Below are positions 18,498 through 29,292 of a stretch of 64,000 nt of DNA, piece by piece. The position numbers and the translations under genes were made by a program. The stretch's first letter is position 1; every line of letters starts with the position of its first letter. This DNA is from Pseudomonadota bacterium (GTDB taxonomy: Bacteria; Pseudomonadota; Alphaproteobacteria; Acetobacterales; Acetobacteraceae), in assembly GCA_021798575.1 (NCBI GenBank), contig JAJZGI010000003.1, forward strand, positions 1 through 64,000. Reading direction: 5' to 3'. The notes under the pieces were generated by a model. It saw nothing but the letters and a program-made list of their open reading frames with translations, ran no database searches and was not told where the DNA came from.

Positions 18498-19529
18498 ATG
18501 ATGCATAACGTAAAGAAACTTGCCGGTGCCGCGCTGCTGAGCGCGCTGATGTCTGGGGTCGCTTTTGCCAGCCCGTCCTACACCTTCAAGCTCGTCGATA
18601 AAATTCCACTGCCGACCAAGCCTGGCCATGGAGACTGGGTTTCTTTCGATCCGGGCAATAACGATGTGTATGTCTCGCTGAACGGTGCCGGCATGTCGGT
18701 GATCGATACCAAGACCAACAAGGTCATCCACACCTTCATGAATATCGCCTCACCGAACACCATGACGTTCGATGCCAATTATGTTTATGAGACAGCCGCT
18801 GCCGGCCCGGGTGCGGGCATGCAGAACCAGATCATCGTGATCGACAAGAAAACCTGGACGGTTGTGGATCAGGTGACGACCAAAGGCACATCACCGGATG
18901 GTATCTTCATCGATCCGGCGAATAACGACCTCTATGTGGTCTCAGATGATGACAACTGGATCGAGGTCTACACCACCGGCGCCCACCCAACCTTCATCAA
19001 GAAATTTGCGCTCTATCCGTCCAATCCGGTGTCGGGCCCGGATGTCGCCAATCTGTTCAACGGCACGATCTACGCGACGGACGACGCCTGGGTTGTCCAG
19101 GTGAACCCGAATACCGGGGCGATCGGCACCAAGATGAACTACAACTTCAAGCTCAATAAATTTGGCGGCACGAAGGATATGTTCTGGGACAAGATGCATA
19201 ACGCCGTATGGGTTGCGACCACCAACCCCAAGGCGGCGGGCATGATGATCGTGAACCCGACGACTCTCGCGATTGAGAAGAAGCTGCCGGAGACGAGTGG
19301 TGTGGATGCCGTGGCATGGGACAGGAAGCTCGGGCTGGTCTATGCGTTTGAGGGCGCAACGCCGGGCTTCGATGTGTATTCGATCGCCGATGAAAAACGG
19401 ATTGCGACAGTGAAAACCGGCATGAAGAAACCGACACATTCCGGCGCCGTCGATCCAGCCACACACATGATCTACGCCTATGCGGGCGGCGATGCCGCAA
19501 TGTATGTGTATCAGCCCGTCGCGAACTAG
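18498..19529 (+). CDS. Secreted YVTN-type beta-propeller protein
   Basis: Signal peptide and repeats such as NNDVYVSLNGAGMSVIDTKTNKVIHT, PANNDLYVVSDD. Confidence 0.8.
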   Translation: MMHNVKKLAGAALLSALMSGVAFASPSYTFKLVDKIPLPTKPGHGDWVSFDPGNNDVYVSLNGAGMSVIDTKTNKVIHTFMNIASPNTMTFDANYVYETAAAGPGAGMQNQIIVIDKKTWTVVDQVTTKGTSPDGIFIDPANNDLYVVSDDDNWIEVYTTGAHPTFIKKFALYPSNPVSGPDVANLFNGTIYATDDAWVVQVNPNTGAIGTKMNYNFKLNKFGGTKDMFWDKMHNAVWVATTNPKAAGMMIVNPTTLAIEKKLPETSGVDAVAWDRKLGLVYAFEGATPGFDVYSIADEKRIATVKTGMKKPTHSGAVDPATHMIYAYAGGDAAMYVYQPVAN

Positions 19530-19546
19530 ACGACGTTTGAATGCTG

Positions 19547-19582
19547 GCCGACGGCGTGTCTCGTACCCGCCGTCGGCTTTTT
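19547..19582 (+). terminator. Rho-independent terminator after the beta-propeller gene
   Basis: GCCGACGGCG...CGCCGTCGGCTTTTT. Confidence 0.8.
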
Positions 19583-19769
19583 CAAAAACAACGGGTGCAA
19601 ACACCCGGAAGTCCCGGGGAAGAATTGTTGCCGACATGAGAGTTTTGACAACACTACGCGCGGCTGAAAGCCACGCAACATTCCGCTTCAGGGGAAGTTT
19701 TCCTCCCTGTCTCCTCGCTTTGAATGTTAGAGACATGTCGTTTGTCGCGCTGAGAGCGGGGAACTAGCC

Positions 19770-21167
19770 ATGGAAATACGAAATCTTGCGCGTGTAAACG
19801 TGTTTTTGCTGGCCGTAGCCCTCACCGGGTGTGCCACCTACCGGCCCGACCCCCTGGCCACGACCCCCAACCTCGCGCCCAGCGTCGCGGCGCTCGACCT
19901 GTATGTTCCACCCGTTACGGCTGGCGGATCGCCACAAATATTGCACGCCGGACAGGCGTTTTCGATCGATCAGATCGGCCTGCTGGCTATCCTGAACGAC
20001 CCTGATCTCGGGGCGGAATATGGCCAGGCGGAGCAGGCGCGCGCCGCGATGATCACGGCCACGATGCTGCCCAACCCGCAGCTTGGTTTCTCGCCGATGG
20101 CGCTGCTCGGCGGCCCGGCGGTGACGCCGTCCTACGCGGTCTCGCTCTCTGAGGATATCACGTCGCTGATCACCTACCGGCCACGGGCAGCGGCGGCGCG
20201 GGCGGAGTTCGGTTCGGCGAACGCCGAGCTGCTCTGGCAGGAGTGGCAGGTGGCGCAGCAGGCGCGGCTGCTCGCGGTGGATATCTACGGATCGGACCTT
20301 GAAATCCGGGACCGCGCGCAGGAACTCTCATTATTAACCCAGGAGATCGCCCAGGTTAACCAGGCCGCGAATGAAGGTAATCTCGACCTCACGGCCGAGG
20401 CGCCGCTGAATGCGGCTGAGGCCGTCGCGCAATCCACCCTGGCGGCGGCGCGCCTGGCACGCCTGCAATCATGGCAGAGCCTGGACGCACTGCTTGGTTT
20501 GCAGCCCTCTGTCCGGTTTACCATCCTCAGGCCGGAGGTCGCCAGCCTGCCTGCGAATCTGACGCCGTTTATGGCAACGCTGGCGGAGCGCAGGCCGGAT
20601 ATCGTGGCGCTGCAATTTGGCTATCATTCCGCCGATGAGCAGGTGCGTGCCGCCGTGCTGGCGCAGTTTCCCGCCCTCTCGTTCGGGCCGTCATATGGTG
20701 TTGATACGTCAGACGTCAGATCCATTGGGCCGCAACTGACGATGGATCTGCCGATTTTCAACCGCAACCAGGGCGGCATCGCCGCTGCCGATGCGACGCG
20801 TGACGTACTGCACACGCAGTACCAGGCAGAGTTGGACAGCACAGAGGGCACCGTCGCCTCATTGCAGACGAACATCGCCGCACTGCGGGAGGATTTAAAG
20901 CAGGCGCATGCTGCCATGGGCAATGCGCAGCAGACCTCGGCCAGCGCGCAGAATGCCTACGCCCAGGGCAGTCTCGATCAGCTCGCACTGGCGGACTATG
21001 AGACGACGGCGCTCGAGAGGGAGCTGGATGTCATCAGCTACCAGACGCAGATCACAACCGACCAGCTCGCGCTCGAGATCGAGCTCGGGCTTGGTCTGCC
21101 GCAAACACGAATCGCCCCGATTGCAAATTCGGGTAACGCCCCTACTCACCAGGTGATGCACTCATGA
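19770..21167 (+). CDS. TolC-family outer-membrane efflux lipoprotein
   Basis: Lipobox LTGCATY; coiled-coil OMF repeats; adjacent MFP and RND genes. Confidence 0.88.
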   Translation: MEIRNLARVNVFLLAVALTGCATYRPDPLATTPNLAPSVAALDLYVPPVTAGGSPQILHAGQAFSIDQIGLLAILNDPDLGAEYGQAEQARAAMITATMLPNPQLGFSPMALLGGPAVTPSYAVSLSEDITSLITYRPRAAAARAEFGSANAELLWQEWQVAQQARLLAVDIYGSDLEIRDRAQELSLLTQEIAQVNQAANEGNLDLTAEAPLNAAEAVAQSTLAAARLARLQSWQSLDALLGLQPSVRFTILRPEVASLPANLTPFMATLAERRPDIVALQFGYHSADEQVRAAVLAQFPALSFGPSYGVDTSDVRSIGPQLTMDLPIFNRNQGGIAAADATRDVLHTQYQAELDSTEGTVASLQTNIAALREDLKQAHAAMGNAQQTSASAQNAYAQGSLDQLALADYETTALERELDVISYQTQITTDQLALEIELGLGLPQTRIAPIANSGNAPTHQVMHS

Positions 21168-22207
21168 AAACTGGATTTTTATTACCTCTCGCCGCCGGAT
21201 TTCTCCTGAGCGCAGGCGTGGCCGCAACCGCCGATGACGCGCCCAGCGCCCTCGTCAAGCTCACGCCGCTGGTGCGGGGCAGCCTGCCGGAGATTCTCAC
21301 GGTCTATGGCAGCGTCGGCACGGCCTCATCCGCGCGCCAGACGCTCATGGCGCCGATCCAGGCGGAGGTCTCGGATGTCTATGTTCGCAATGGCTCGCTG
21401 GTGCCCGCCGGCGCACCTTTGATGAAGCTGATGCCAAGCCCGGCCAGCCAATCCGCTTATATCCAGGCGGATTCCGCGCTCAACCTCGCCACTCAGCTTA
21501 CGCAGCGGACCCGTTCGCTGGTCGCGGGTCATCTGGCGACCGATGAACAATTGTTTCAGGCGGAGAATAATGAGGCCAATGCCCGCGCGACACTGAACAT
21601 GCTGAAGGCGCAAGGCGCTGAGGGGTCGAATGTATTGAGCGCGCCGTTCCCGGCCATCGTGACGACCGTCAGCGTCACCCCGGGGGCGATCGTCGCGCAG
21701 GGCGACGGGTTGGTCGAGCTCGCGCGCCCTAACCAGCTTCAGCTCCAGGTCGGCGTGATTCCTGATAAAGCGCTGCTGATCAAGCAGGGAGACAAGGTTG
21801 AGCTGACGCCGATCGGCGGAGGCTCATCGATCGCCGGAAAGGTGGTGTTCCGCGGCTCGCTGGTGGATGCGGCGGACGGTCTGGTTCCGGTTGGCGTGAG
21901 CGTGCCAGAGGGTCAGGCGTTGTTGGGCGAGATGTTCGAGGCGGATATCACGATCGCCAAGATCACGGGCTATCTCGTGCCCCATAGTGCGGTTCTCGTG
22001 GATGACACAGGCCAGACCTATATCGTCCAGGACCATGCGATGACGGCGAAGGTGGTGAACGTGAAGGTGCTGGGCTCCAGCGCGAACCACGATATTGTCA
22101 GCGGGCCGCTGCTGGCCGGCGCGCCGGTCATCCTCGCCGGAAATTATCAGTTGAACGATGGCGACGCCATCAGACTTTCCAACTCCAAAGAGGGTAATGG
22201 CCAGTGA
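21164..22207 (+). CDS. RND efflux periplasmic adaptor (HlyD/MFP family)
   Basis: APIQAEVSDVYVRNGSLVPAGAPLMKL and LSAPFPAIVTTVSVTPGAIVAQGDGLVEL lipoyl/barrel motifs. Confidence 0.88.
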   Translation: MKTGFLLPLAAGFLLSAGVAATADDAPSALVKLTPLVRGSLPEILTVYGSVGTASSARQTLMAPIQAEVSDVYVRNGSLVPAGAPLMKLMPSPASQSAYIQADSALNLATQLTQRTRSLVAGHLATDEQLFQAENNEANARATLNMLKAQGAEGSNVLSAPFPAIVTTVSVTPGAIVAQGDGLVELARPNQLQLQVGVIPDKALLIKQGDKVELTPIGGGSSIAGKVVFRGSLVDAADGLVPVGVSVPEGQALLGEMFEADITIAKITGYLVPHSAVLVDDTGQTYIVQDHAMTAKVVNVKVLGSSANHDIVSGPLLAGAPVILAGNYQLNDGDAIRLSNSKEGNGQ

Positions 22208-25200
22208 GTTTCGTTGATTGGGTTGAGCACCATCGCCGTTCACTCATTTTCATCGCGGTCGCGCTGACGCTGGCGGGCATGTACGCCGCCACGGCGATGC
22301 CCGCCGGGTTGTTCCCGGTCGTCAGCTTCCCGCGCGTGCGCATCGAGGTCTCCTCCGGCAACCGGCCGCCACGCCAACAGTTGCTGGATGTCACCGTGCC
22401 GATCGAGGCGACGCTGCGCGGCATTCCCCACGCCACGGACGTCGAATCGACAACGTCGCGCGGCAGCACGGAAATTTTTGTGGATTTTCCGTGGGGTACC
22501 AACATGAACTTCGCCCTGCTGGGAGTGCAGTCGGCGATCTCGCAGATCCTGCCGGACCTGCCCGCGGGCACCTCCTTCCAGGCGATCCAGATGCGGCCGA
22601 ACGTGCTGATGCCGTTCTCCTCATACTCGCTGACCTCCAACACCGTCTCGCAGATCAACCTGCTGAACATCGCGCAGTACCAGATCGCGCCGATGCTCTC
22701 GGGCATTCGCGGAATCTCCGAAGTCGGCACGCTGGGCGGGCAGACAAAGGAGATCGAGGTCAAGCTCGACCCCTCCAAGCTCAAATCATTCGGGCTGACG
22801 CTCGCCGATGTTTCGGCGGCGATTCAGTCCGAGAATACGCTGCAAGCTGTGGGCCAGATGGAGGACAACGACCTGCTCTATTTGATGATCGAGAACAATG
22901 GTTTCACGAGCATCAAGTCGGTTCGCGATGTTACGCTGAAGACGCCGAGCAACGGAATCGTTCGCCTGACGGATCTGGGCTCGGTGACAGAGGGCGTGGT
23001 TCCCCAGCAGTTGCTGGTGGAGGACCAGGGCAAACCGTCGGTTGAGATCAACGTCTACCAGCAGGCGAACGCGAACTCGATCACGCTGCAGAACAAGGTC
23101 GCGGCGGCGTTGGCCAAGTTCATGAAGACACAGCCAAAGTCGGTGCATCTGGTGAAATGGTACGACCAGACCCAGTTGGTGCGGGATTCCGCAACCGCGG
23201 TCGAGGAGGCGATTCTCATCGGCCTGCTCCTGGCGGCGGGCGTGCTGTTGTTCTTCCTGCGCAACTGGCAGGCGACGCTGGTCGCCATGCTGGTAGTGCC
23301 GATGTCCATGCTGATCACCGTGCTGCTGCTCTTTGTCCTTGGCATGTCCTTCAACATCATGACCCTTGGTGGGTTGGCGGCCGCAGTCGGGCTGTTGATC
23401 GACGATGTGATCGTGATGATCGAGCAGATCGCACGGCGTGCGGGTGCGGGCGATCTCGCCAACCCGCAGGCCACCGTGCTGCTCTCGGCGAAGGAATTTT
23501 TGAAACCGCTGACAGGCTCCAGCCTGGCTACCATCATCATCTTCATACCGCTCGCGTTCCTGGATGGTGTCACGGGGGCTTTTTTCCGCTTCCTGTCATT
23601 AACCGTGGCCACGGCCTTGATCATCTCGTTCCTTCTCACGGCCTTCACGGTGCCGCTGCTGGCCCGGTCCCTGATCAATTTCAATAAATGGCACGACCCT
23701 GACCACGGCAAGGAGACGTGGCTGAAGCGCACGCACGGAAACATCCTGAAAAGACTGTTCGCGCGTCCCATTTTCATCGCGGTTGGCGTGCTCTTCATGG
23801 TCTTGATCGGGTATGTCGGCTACGCGCATGTCGGCTCGGGCTTCCTGCCGAGGATGGACGAAGGCGGCTTCGTTTTTAACTATCAGACCAACCCGGGAAC
23901 GTCCCTGGCGGAGAGCAACCGTGAACTGCACCAGGTCGAGCAGATTCTGAAACACGACCCGGATGTCGCGGCCTTCTCGCGCCGCACCGGCGCGGGCCTG
24001 GGTGGCGACCTCAATGAGCCGAACCAAGGGGATATTTATGTTCGCCTGATTCCAGCCAGCAAACGGGTTGGAATCTGGAAGGTGATGGACCGTATCACCA
24101 ATGAGGTTAATGCGCAGGTTCCGGGAGTCGATTTCAGTATCGACCAGCTCCTGGGTGACACGATCGGCGACATGGTGGGCAGACCGTCGCCCGTCGTCAT
24201 CAACCTCAGCGCGGTAGACCCGGCGGTCTTGGGAGACGTCGCCAATGATGTCGCGAACGCCATCAGCAATGTGCGCGGTGTCGATCCATCCTCCGTGAAT
24301 AATGGCGTGGTACCGGCGGGCGACGCGCTGGAGATCCACGTGGACCCGGCAGCGGCGGCGCTGGAGGGCATGACGCCGGCGGATATCGAGACGCAGGCCA
24401 ACGCCTATTTTTATGGGAGTGTTCCCACACAGTATCTCGGCACGGTCCAGGATGTCGGTGTGCGCGTCATGATCAAAACACCGCATGGCATATTGCGCCG
24501 ACGGGATATTCTGAATGTTCCCATCAGCGCGCCCAACGGCCACATCTTCCCCTTGGGCCAGGTCGCGAAGGTGCGGTTCGTGGCGGGTCAGCCTGAGTTG
24601 ACGCGGGATAATCTCGCGCAGATTGTCTCGGTCACCGCGTCGATTTCAGGGCGGGACCTGGGCAGCACCATCGGGGCGATCAAACAGGTGTTGAACAAGC
24701 CGGGCCTGCTGCCCAAGGGCGTCAGCTACACGCTGGGCGGGCTCTATAAACAGCAGCAGATCGCCTTCGAGGGGATGATCAAGGTGTTCGCCGCGGCGAT
24801 GATGGCGGAAATTATTCTGCTGCTGTTTTTATATGAGCGATATATCCTGCCGGTCATCATCCTGGCCACGTCGGTCCTCTCAACCGGGGCGGTGTTCGTC
24901 GGGCTGTGGCTCACCGGAGTCGAGCTCAACATCACCGCCATGATGGGGATGGTGATGATTTTGGGCATCGCAACCGAGATGGCTATTTTCTACGTCTCGG
25001 AATATCAGGAGCTGGAAAAAACGGTCCCTCCCCGTCAGGCGCTCTATGATGCCGCGCTCAACCGGCTCCGTCCCATCGCCATGAGCACGCTGGCGATGAT
25101 CCTGGCGCTCCTGCCGCTGGCGATGGCGATTGGTGGTGCGGGCGACCAGATGCAGCAGCCGTTGGCGATCGCGATCATCGCCGGGATCATCGTGCAGCTG

Positions 25201-25257
25201 CCGATGGTGCTGCTGGCAATGCCGGTTCTCATCAGCTTCACGCTCAAACGGGAGTAG
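22204..25257 (+). CDS. RND-family efflux permease (AcrB/CusA-type)
   Basis: 1017 aa; FPRVRIEV, GLLIDDVIVMIEQIARR, AMMGMVMILGIATEMAIF, RLRPIAMSTLAMILALLPLA. Confidence 0.95.
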   Translation: MSFVDWVEHHRRSLIFIAVALTLAGMYAATAMPAGLFPVVSFPRVRIEVSSGNRPPRQQLLDVTVPIEATLRGIPHATDVESTTSRGSTEIFVDFPWGTNMNFALLGVQSAISQILPDLPAGTSFQAIQMRPNVLMPFSSYSLTSNTVSQINLLNIAQYQIAPMLSGIRGISEVGTLGGQTKEIEVKLDPSKLKSFGLTLADVSAAIQSENTLQAVGQMEDNDLLYLMIENNGFTSIKSVRDVTLKTPSNGIVRLTDLGSVTEGVVPQQLLVEDQGKPSVEINVYQQANANSITLQNKVAAALAKFMKTQPKSVHLVKWYDQTQLVRDSATAVEEAILIGLLLAAGVLLFFLRNWQATLVAMLVVPMSMLITVLLLFVLGMSFNIMTLGGLAAAVGLLIDDVIVMIEQIARRAGAGDLANPQATVLLSAKEFLKPLTGSSLATIIIFIPLAFLDGVTGAFFRFLSLTVATALIISFLLTAFTVPLLARSLINFNKWHDPDHGKETWLKRTHGNILKRLFARPIFIAVGVLFMVLIGYVGYAHVGSGFLPRMDEGGFVFNYQTNPGTSLAESNRELHQVEQILKHDPDVAAFSRRTGAGLGGDLNEPNQGDIYVRLIPASKRVGIWKVMDRITNEVNAQVPGVDFSIDQLLGDTIGDMVGRPSPVVINLSAVDPAVLGDVANDVANAISNVRGVDPSSVNNGVVPAGDALEIHVDPAAAALEGMTPADIETQANAYFYGSVPTQYLGTVQDVGVRVMIKTPHGILRRRDILNVPISAPNGHIFPLGQVAKVRFVAGQPELTRDNLAQIVSVTASISGRDLGSTIGAIKQVLNKPGLLPKGVSYTLGGLYKQQQIAFEGMIKVFAAAMMAEIILLLFLYERYILPVIILATSVLSTGAVFVGLWLTGVELNITAMMGMVMILGIATEMAIFYVSEYQELEKTVPPRQALYDAALNRLRPIAMSTLAMILALLPLAMAIGGAGDQMQQPLAIAIIAGIIVQLPMVLLAMPVLISFTLKRE

Positions 25258-25357
25258 TATCCCGGCCGGAAAATCTTGCCATCGCTCGAACCCTGAAGCA
25301 TGAAGTTTCGGGACCTCACGCGATCGGGCGCTGGGACGAAAATAAGATGGGGTCGGC

Positions 25358-26044
25358 TTGAGGCAGGGGCTGATGTTGGCGGGGTTGATACTGGGGTTGG
25401 CGGCGCAGGCCGCGCGGGGCGATGTTCCGGTACCCATGGCCTGCGAGGCCGCCGGGCGCGCCGCCGAGCGGGCCGCCAATCTACCGACCAATCTGCTGCT
25501 TTCCATCGGCATGGTGGAGAGCGGGCGCGAGGACCCGCTGAGCGGCCAGATCACCCCCTGGCCCTGGACCGTGAATGCGGATGGCGCCGCGCATTATTTT
25601 GACAATGCAGCCGACGCCGAGGCCTTCGTGCGGCTGGCGGAGGCCTCGGGTGCTGCGGATATCGATGTTGGTTGCTTCCAGATCAGCCTGGAGCACCACC
25701 CGGACGCCTTCGCCACGCTGGAGCAGGCCTTCAGCCCGGTGCGCAATGCCGATTATGCGGCGGCATTCCTAGCCCGGCTGAAGGCTCGAACCGGCGCGTG
25801 GGACACGGCCATCGCCGATTATCACTCCGCCCTGCCCGAACTGGGATTACCCTACCAGCGCCGCGTCCTGGCGGCTTGGCACGGGCTGGGGGATGCGCCG
25901 CCGGGCGTGGATATTTCCTTCAGCGTGCCAGACCCGGTGGTGATCATGCAGTCTCCTGAGGCTCGGCTGGTGCATGTCTATACGCTGGACGACCCCGCAT
26001 CCGCCGGGTTGGCCCCTGGCCTGCCGAGGGTCATCTCCCCCTGA
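25358..26044 (+). CDS. Lytic transglycosylase-like SLT protein
   Basis: LLLSIGMVESGRED...DVGCFQISLEHH...AIADYHSALPELGLPYQRRVL; TTG start. Confidence 0.8.
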   Translation: MRQGLMLAGLILGLAAQAARGDVPVPMACEAAGRAAERAANLPTNLLLSIGMVESGREDPLSGQITPWPWTVNADGAAHYFDNAADAEAFVRLAEASGAADIDVGCFQISLEHHPDAFATLEQAFSPVRNADYAAAFLARLKARTGAWDTAIADYHSALPELGLPYQRRVLAAWHGLGDAPPGVDISFSVPDPVVIMQSPEARLVHVYTLDDPASAGLAPGLPRVISP

Positions 26045-26126
26045 CCGTCCCGGCGCCAAGTTGACGAAAGTTTAATAAAGACCCAAGCATAGACGCCGTG
26101 GGGAAGAAATTTCTTAAGAATCAACT

Positions 26127-27563
26127 TTGAGTAGGGAGGTTACTATGAGTGCACCTGCGCGTTCGGGAGAGCGTTTGAAGAAGGATAGTCTGGGGCTGCC
26201 GCAGATCGTGGCCTCCACCCTGGCCAATATCGCACCGGCCATGAGCTTTTTCTTTGGTTTTGGCGTCATCGTCTCCGGCGCTGGAGTCGGCGCGCCGCTC
26301 ACCATCCTGCTCGCCATGGTGGTGGTGCTGTTTCTCACCAATACGCTGGGGGAATTCTCCAAATACCGTCCCAGCACGGGCTCATTCGTCACCTTCATCG
26401 GCATGGGCTTCGGCCCCGTCGCGGGTGCCTCAGCCTCGATCTTCGTGGTGATCGGCTACTGCATCGCCGCTTCCTCGGTCGTGGTCATCGCGGGTGGCTG
26501 GGCGCACACCACGCTGCATCTGTTCCTGGGCGTGAATATTCCCTGGCCCGTGCTCAGCATCATCGTCACCGGCATCGTCGGCCTGCTCGTCTCGCGCGGC
26601 ATCAGCCTCTCCACCACGTGGGCGGCGATCTTCTTTTATTTCGAACTCGTGCTGCTCCTCGTGGGCGCGGTGATCATGCTGGTCGCCAACCATGGGGCGA
26701 TCAGCTGGGCGCCCTTGATGCCGGCCAACATCTCCGGTGGTCTAGCCGGTGTGGGGGCGGGCTTTCCGCTCGCGATCTATCTGTTCATCGGCTGGGAGAA
26801 CTCCGCCATGCTGGCCGAGGAGACGACGAACCCGCGCCGCAACCTGCCACGCGCACTCATCATCGGCACCGTGTCCATCGGCATCCTCTATATGTTCCTG
26901 GCCTATGCCACGGAGATCGCGTTCCATAATAACGCGACCGCCATCGGCAACTCCGCCATTCCGTTCGTGGATGCGTTCAAGGCCTCCGCCGCCGGGCTGA
27001 TCCTGGTCGCCTATATTGCCGGCGTCACGAGCATTTTCTCGAGCCTGATCGGCCTGACCAACGCGCAGGCGCGGATGCTGTTCAGCTCCAGCCGTGAGGG
27101 CCTGGTGCCGGCGTTTTTTGGCAAGATCCACCCGCAGCACAGAACACCCTCCACGGCGATGTGGACCTATATCATCGTCGCGCTGCTGATCGTGCTGGTC
27201 TTCGGCTTGTACTACAAGATCGACCCGGTGACGCTGTTTGGCGATACCGGTACTCTGGGCACCATTCCAGTGATCGTGACCTATCTCATCACGAACCTGG
27301 CGCTGCCGGTCTATATGCTGCGCCACCATCGGGCGGAGTTCAACCCGCTGCGTCACCTCGGCGTCCCGGTGCTGGGCACGGTACTGATGCTGTTCCCGCT
27401 CTACGGCCTGGTCGAGCCCGGCCAGCCCTATCCGTTCAACATCTATCCCTACATGGCGCTTGGTCTGCTGGTGATCTCGGTGATCTACGGCGCGATTCTC
27501 GCCAACCGCAACCCGGAACTGGTGCAGAGCATCGGCTCCTACGTGGCCGATGAAGAGTATTAG
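26127..27563 (+). CDS. APC-family amino-acid permease (start may be ATG 26145)
   Basis: SLGLPQIVASTLANIAPAMSFFFGF, GWENSAMLAEETTNPRRNLPRA. Confidence 0.9.
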   Translation: MSREVTMSAPARSGERLKKDSLGLPQIVASTLANIAPAMSFFFGFGVIVSGAGVGAPLTILLAMVVVLFLTNTLGEFSKYRPSTGSFVTFIGMGFGPVAGASASIFVVIGYCIAASSVVVIAGGWAHTTLHLFLGVNIPWPVLSIIVTGIVGLLVSRGISLSTTWAAIFFYFELVLLLVGAVIMLVANHGAISWAPLMPANISGGLAGVGAGFPLAIYLFIGWENSAMLAEETTNPRRNLPRALIIGTVSIGILYMFLAYATEIAFHNNATAIGNSAIPFVDAFKASAAGLILVAYIAGVTSIFSSLIGLTNAQARMLFSSSREGLVPAFFGKIHPQHRTPSTAMWTYIIVALLIVLVFGLYYKIDPVTLFGDTGTLGTIPVIVTYLITNLALPVYMLRHHRAEFNPLRHLGVPVLGTVLMLFPLYGLVEPGQPYPFNIYPYMALGLLVISVIYGAILANRNPELVQSIGSYVADEEY

Positions 27564-27649
27564 GGTCTGATCGACCCTATCGGTCGCCCGCCTGTTGCCC
27601 GCCCTGGTCCCTTTGGCTAGGGTTGGGTGACACGCGCTGGAGTTGCCCG

Positions 27650-28894
27650 ATGCCTGAGACGCTTTCCGCCGCACCGCTCGATCTGTCCGTGTTTGATAAT
27701 CTGGAGCCGCCACCGGCGCCCGCCCAGGCGCTGACGGCCCAGCCTGCGTCCGCAATAACGATGAGCGACGAACGGCTTGCGGAGCAGCCCAGGCCGGAGC
27801 GGCTGGTGGAGGTCTCGAACCTGCCGCCCGCCGATCTGGCCTCGGCCCAGGCGTCGGCCGAAAAAATCAACTTCTCGGATACCGCCTCGATGCTGGCGCA
27901 TGGCGAGGGTGTTTTGGCGGCGATCGCGGGTGCGTCCCGCCAGTTGCTCACCGGTGTGCGGCTGGGTGACGCAGGTGAGGCCGGGCAGATCGCCGCCTCG
28001 GTGATCGATGGTATCAAAATCCTGCGGATAAAAGACCTTCAGACCGAGGCCAACGGCGGCCAGCCCGCCGTGCGCAAGGGTATCATCGGCCGGATGCTGG
28101 GCGTCGCGGCGGACGCGCGCACCGCCTTCAAGGGCTTTGCCGAGAATCGCGAGCAGTTCCTGACCCTGATGGACAAGGAACAGGCCAAGGCGCGCAAGAT
28201 CAAAGCCGATCTGGCGGTCACCATCGGGCTTTTGGACCAGCAGGCGCTGGCCATCCGCCAGAGCCTGCACGAGCTGAAGATCGCCATCGCCGCCGGGCAG
28301 ATCGCGCTGGACCGCGCGCAGGACGAGTTGGAGACCAAACGCCAGCACGCGATCGCAACCGGCGACGCGGGGGACGCCGCCGACGTATTGGATTTCCGGG
28401 GTGCCATCGCCAATTTCAGGGCTAAAATCGCGGATATGCGGGAGGCCATGGTCGGCTCAGCCATGTTGATCCCCATCATCGGCCAGAATCGTTCAGCCGC
28501 CGAGACCCGGATGATGAAAATCTCCAACGGCATGCTGGTCGTGATCCCGCGCCTGATGGCGGTGGCGAGCCAGGCGGTCGTCCAGGTGGAGATCAAAAAC
28601 GCGGCCGAGGCCTCGGCCAAGCTCGATGAGGCCAACCGGCAGATCACGCTGCTGGCGGCCAAAGGTGCGCATGAGGCGGCGACCTCGGCGGCGCGCTCGC
28701 TGGGCGGGGATACACGCAATATCGACGTGCTGGCGCAGGCCGCGGACGAGGCGATCGCGACCATGAACGAGGTGATCGACATCGAGCGCGAGGTGGCGGC
28801 GGGTGACGCCGCGCGGGAGGCCAAGCTGGCCGAGGTGCGCAGCAAACTCGTGCGCGGGATGCAAGGTGTGAATGCCAGAGCAATCGAGAAATAG
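27650..28894 (+). CDS. TelA/KlaA-family (toxic anion resistance) protein
   Basis: Coiled-coil architecture with IGQNRSAAETRMMKISNGMLVVIPRLMAVASQAVVQVEI resembling TelA. Confidence 0.75.
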   Translation: MPETLSAAPLDLSVFDNLEPPPAPAQALTAQPASAITMSDERLAEQPRPERLVEVSNLPPADLASAQASAEKINFSDTASMLAHGEGVLAAIAGASRQLLTGVRLGDAGEAGQIAASVIDGIKILRIKDLQTEANGGQPAVRKGIIGRMLGVAADARTAFKGFAENREQFLTLMDKEQAKARKIKADLAVTIGLLDQQALAIRQSLHELKIAIAAGQIALDRAQDELETKRQHAIATGDAGDAADVLDFRGAIANFRAKIADMREAMVGSAMLIPIIGQNRSAAETRMMKISNGMLVVIPRLMAVASQAVVQVEIKNAAEASAKLDEANRQITLLAAKGAHEAATSAARSLGGDTRNIDVLAQAADEAIATMNEVIDIEREVAAGDAAREAKLAEVRSKLVRGMQGVNARAIEK

Positions 28895-28920
28895 AGAATT
28901 TTCGGGCGGGAGCCGGTTTG

Positions 28921-29292
28921 ATGGATTTTGATATGCAGGCGGCGTGGCTGCGGCGATTCTCTGGTGATGCGCAGAGCAATCTCGGCGCCTTTGCGTTGCG
29001 GTTGAAGGAGGCGCTGCCCGAACTCGTGCGGGTGCAGGAGCAAAAAAGCCTGTTCGTGAAATCCGGTAAAATCACCGGCGTTACCGTGGAGCTCGGCCAG
29101 AATTTTTACCGGCTGGAGATGATAAATGGACGGCTGTCCGCCAGCATCGGCATGGTCGTGCGCGGCATTACGCTGAACACGAAGACGCTCGACCCCGCCG
29201 AGTGGTTCGCGCGCCTGGCGCAGGAGACGCAGGAGGCCTCCGCCCACGCGCAGGGCCTCAGCCAGTCCCTCCAGCAGTTCATGGCAAGCTGA
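28921..29292 (+). CDS. Hypothetical protein in the TelA-YbjQ cassette
   Basis: ORF tightly spaced between telA-like and YbjQ-like genes; no family recognised. Confidence 0.7.
   Translation: MDFDMQAAWLRRFSGDAQSNLGAFALRLKEALPELVRVQEQKSLFVKSGKITGVTVELGQNFYRLEMINGRLSASIGMVVRGITLNTKTLDPAEWFARLAQETQEASAHAQGLSQSLQQFMAS

Noticed and set aside
23599-24543. 314-aa minus-strand ORF
   Set aside because: Shadow ORF antisense to the RND permease.
26742-27755. 337-aa minus-strand ORF
   Set aside because: Antisense to the APC permease; no domain-like pattern.
28039-29247. 402-aa minus-strand ORF
   Set aside because: Antisense to the TelA-like gene and the small cassette protein.
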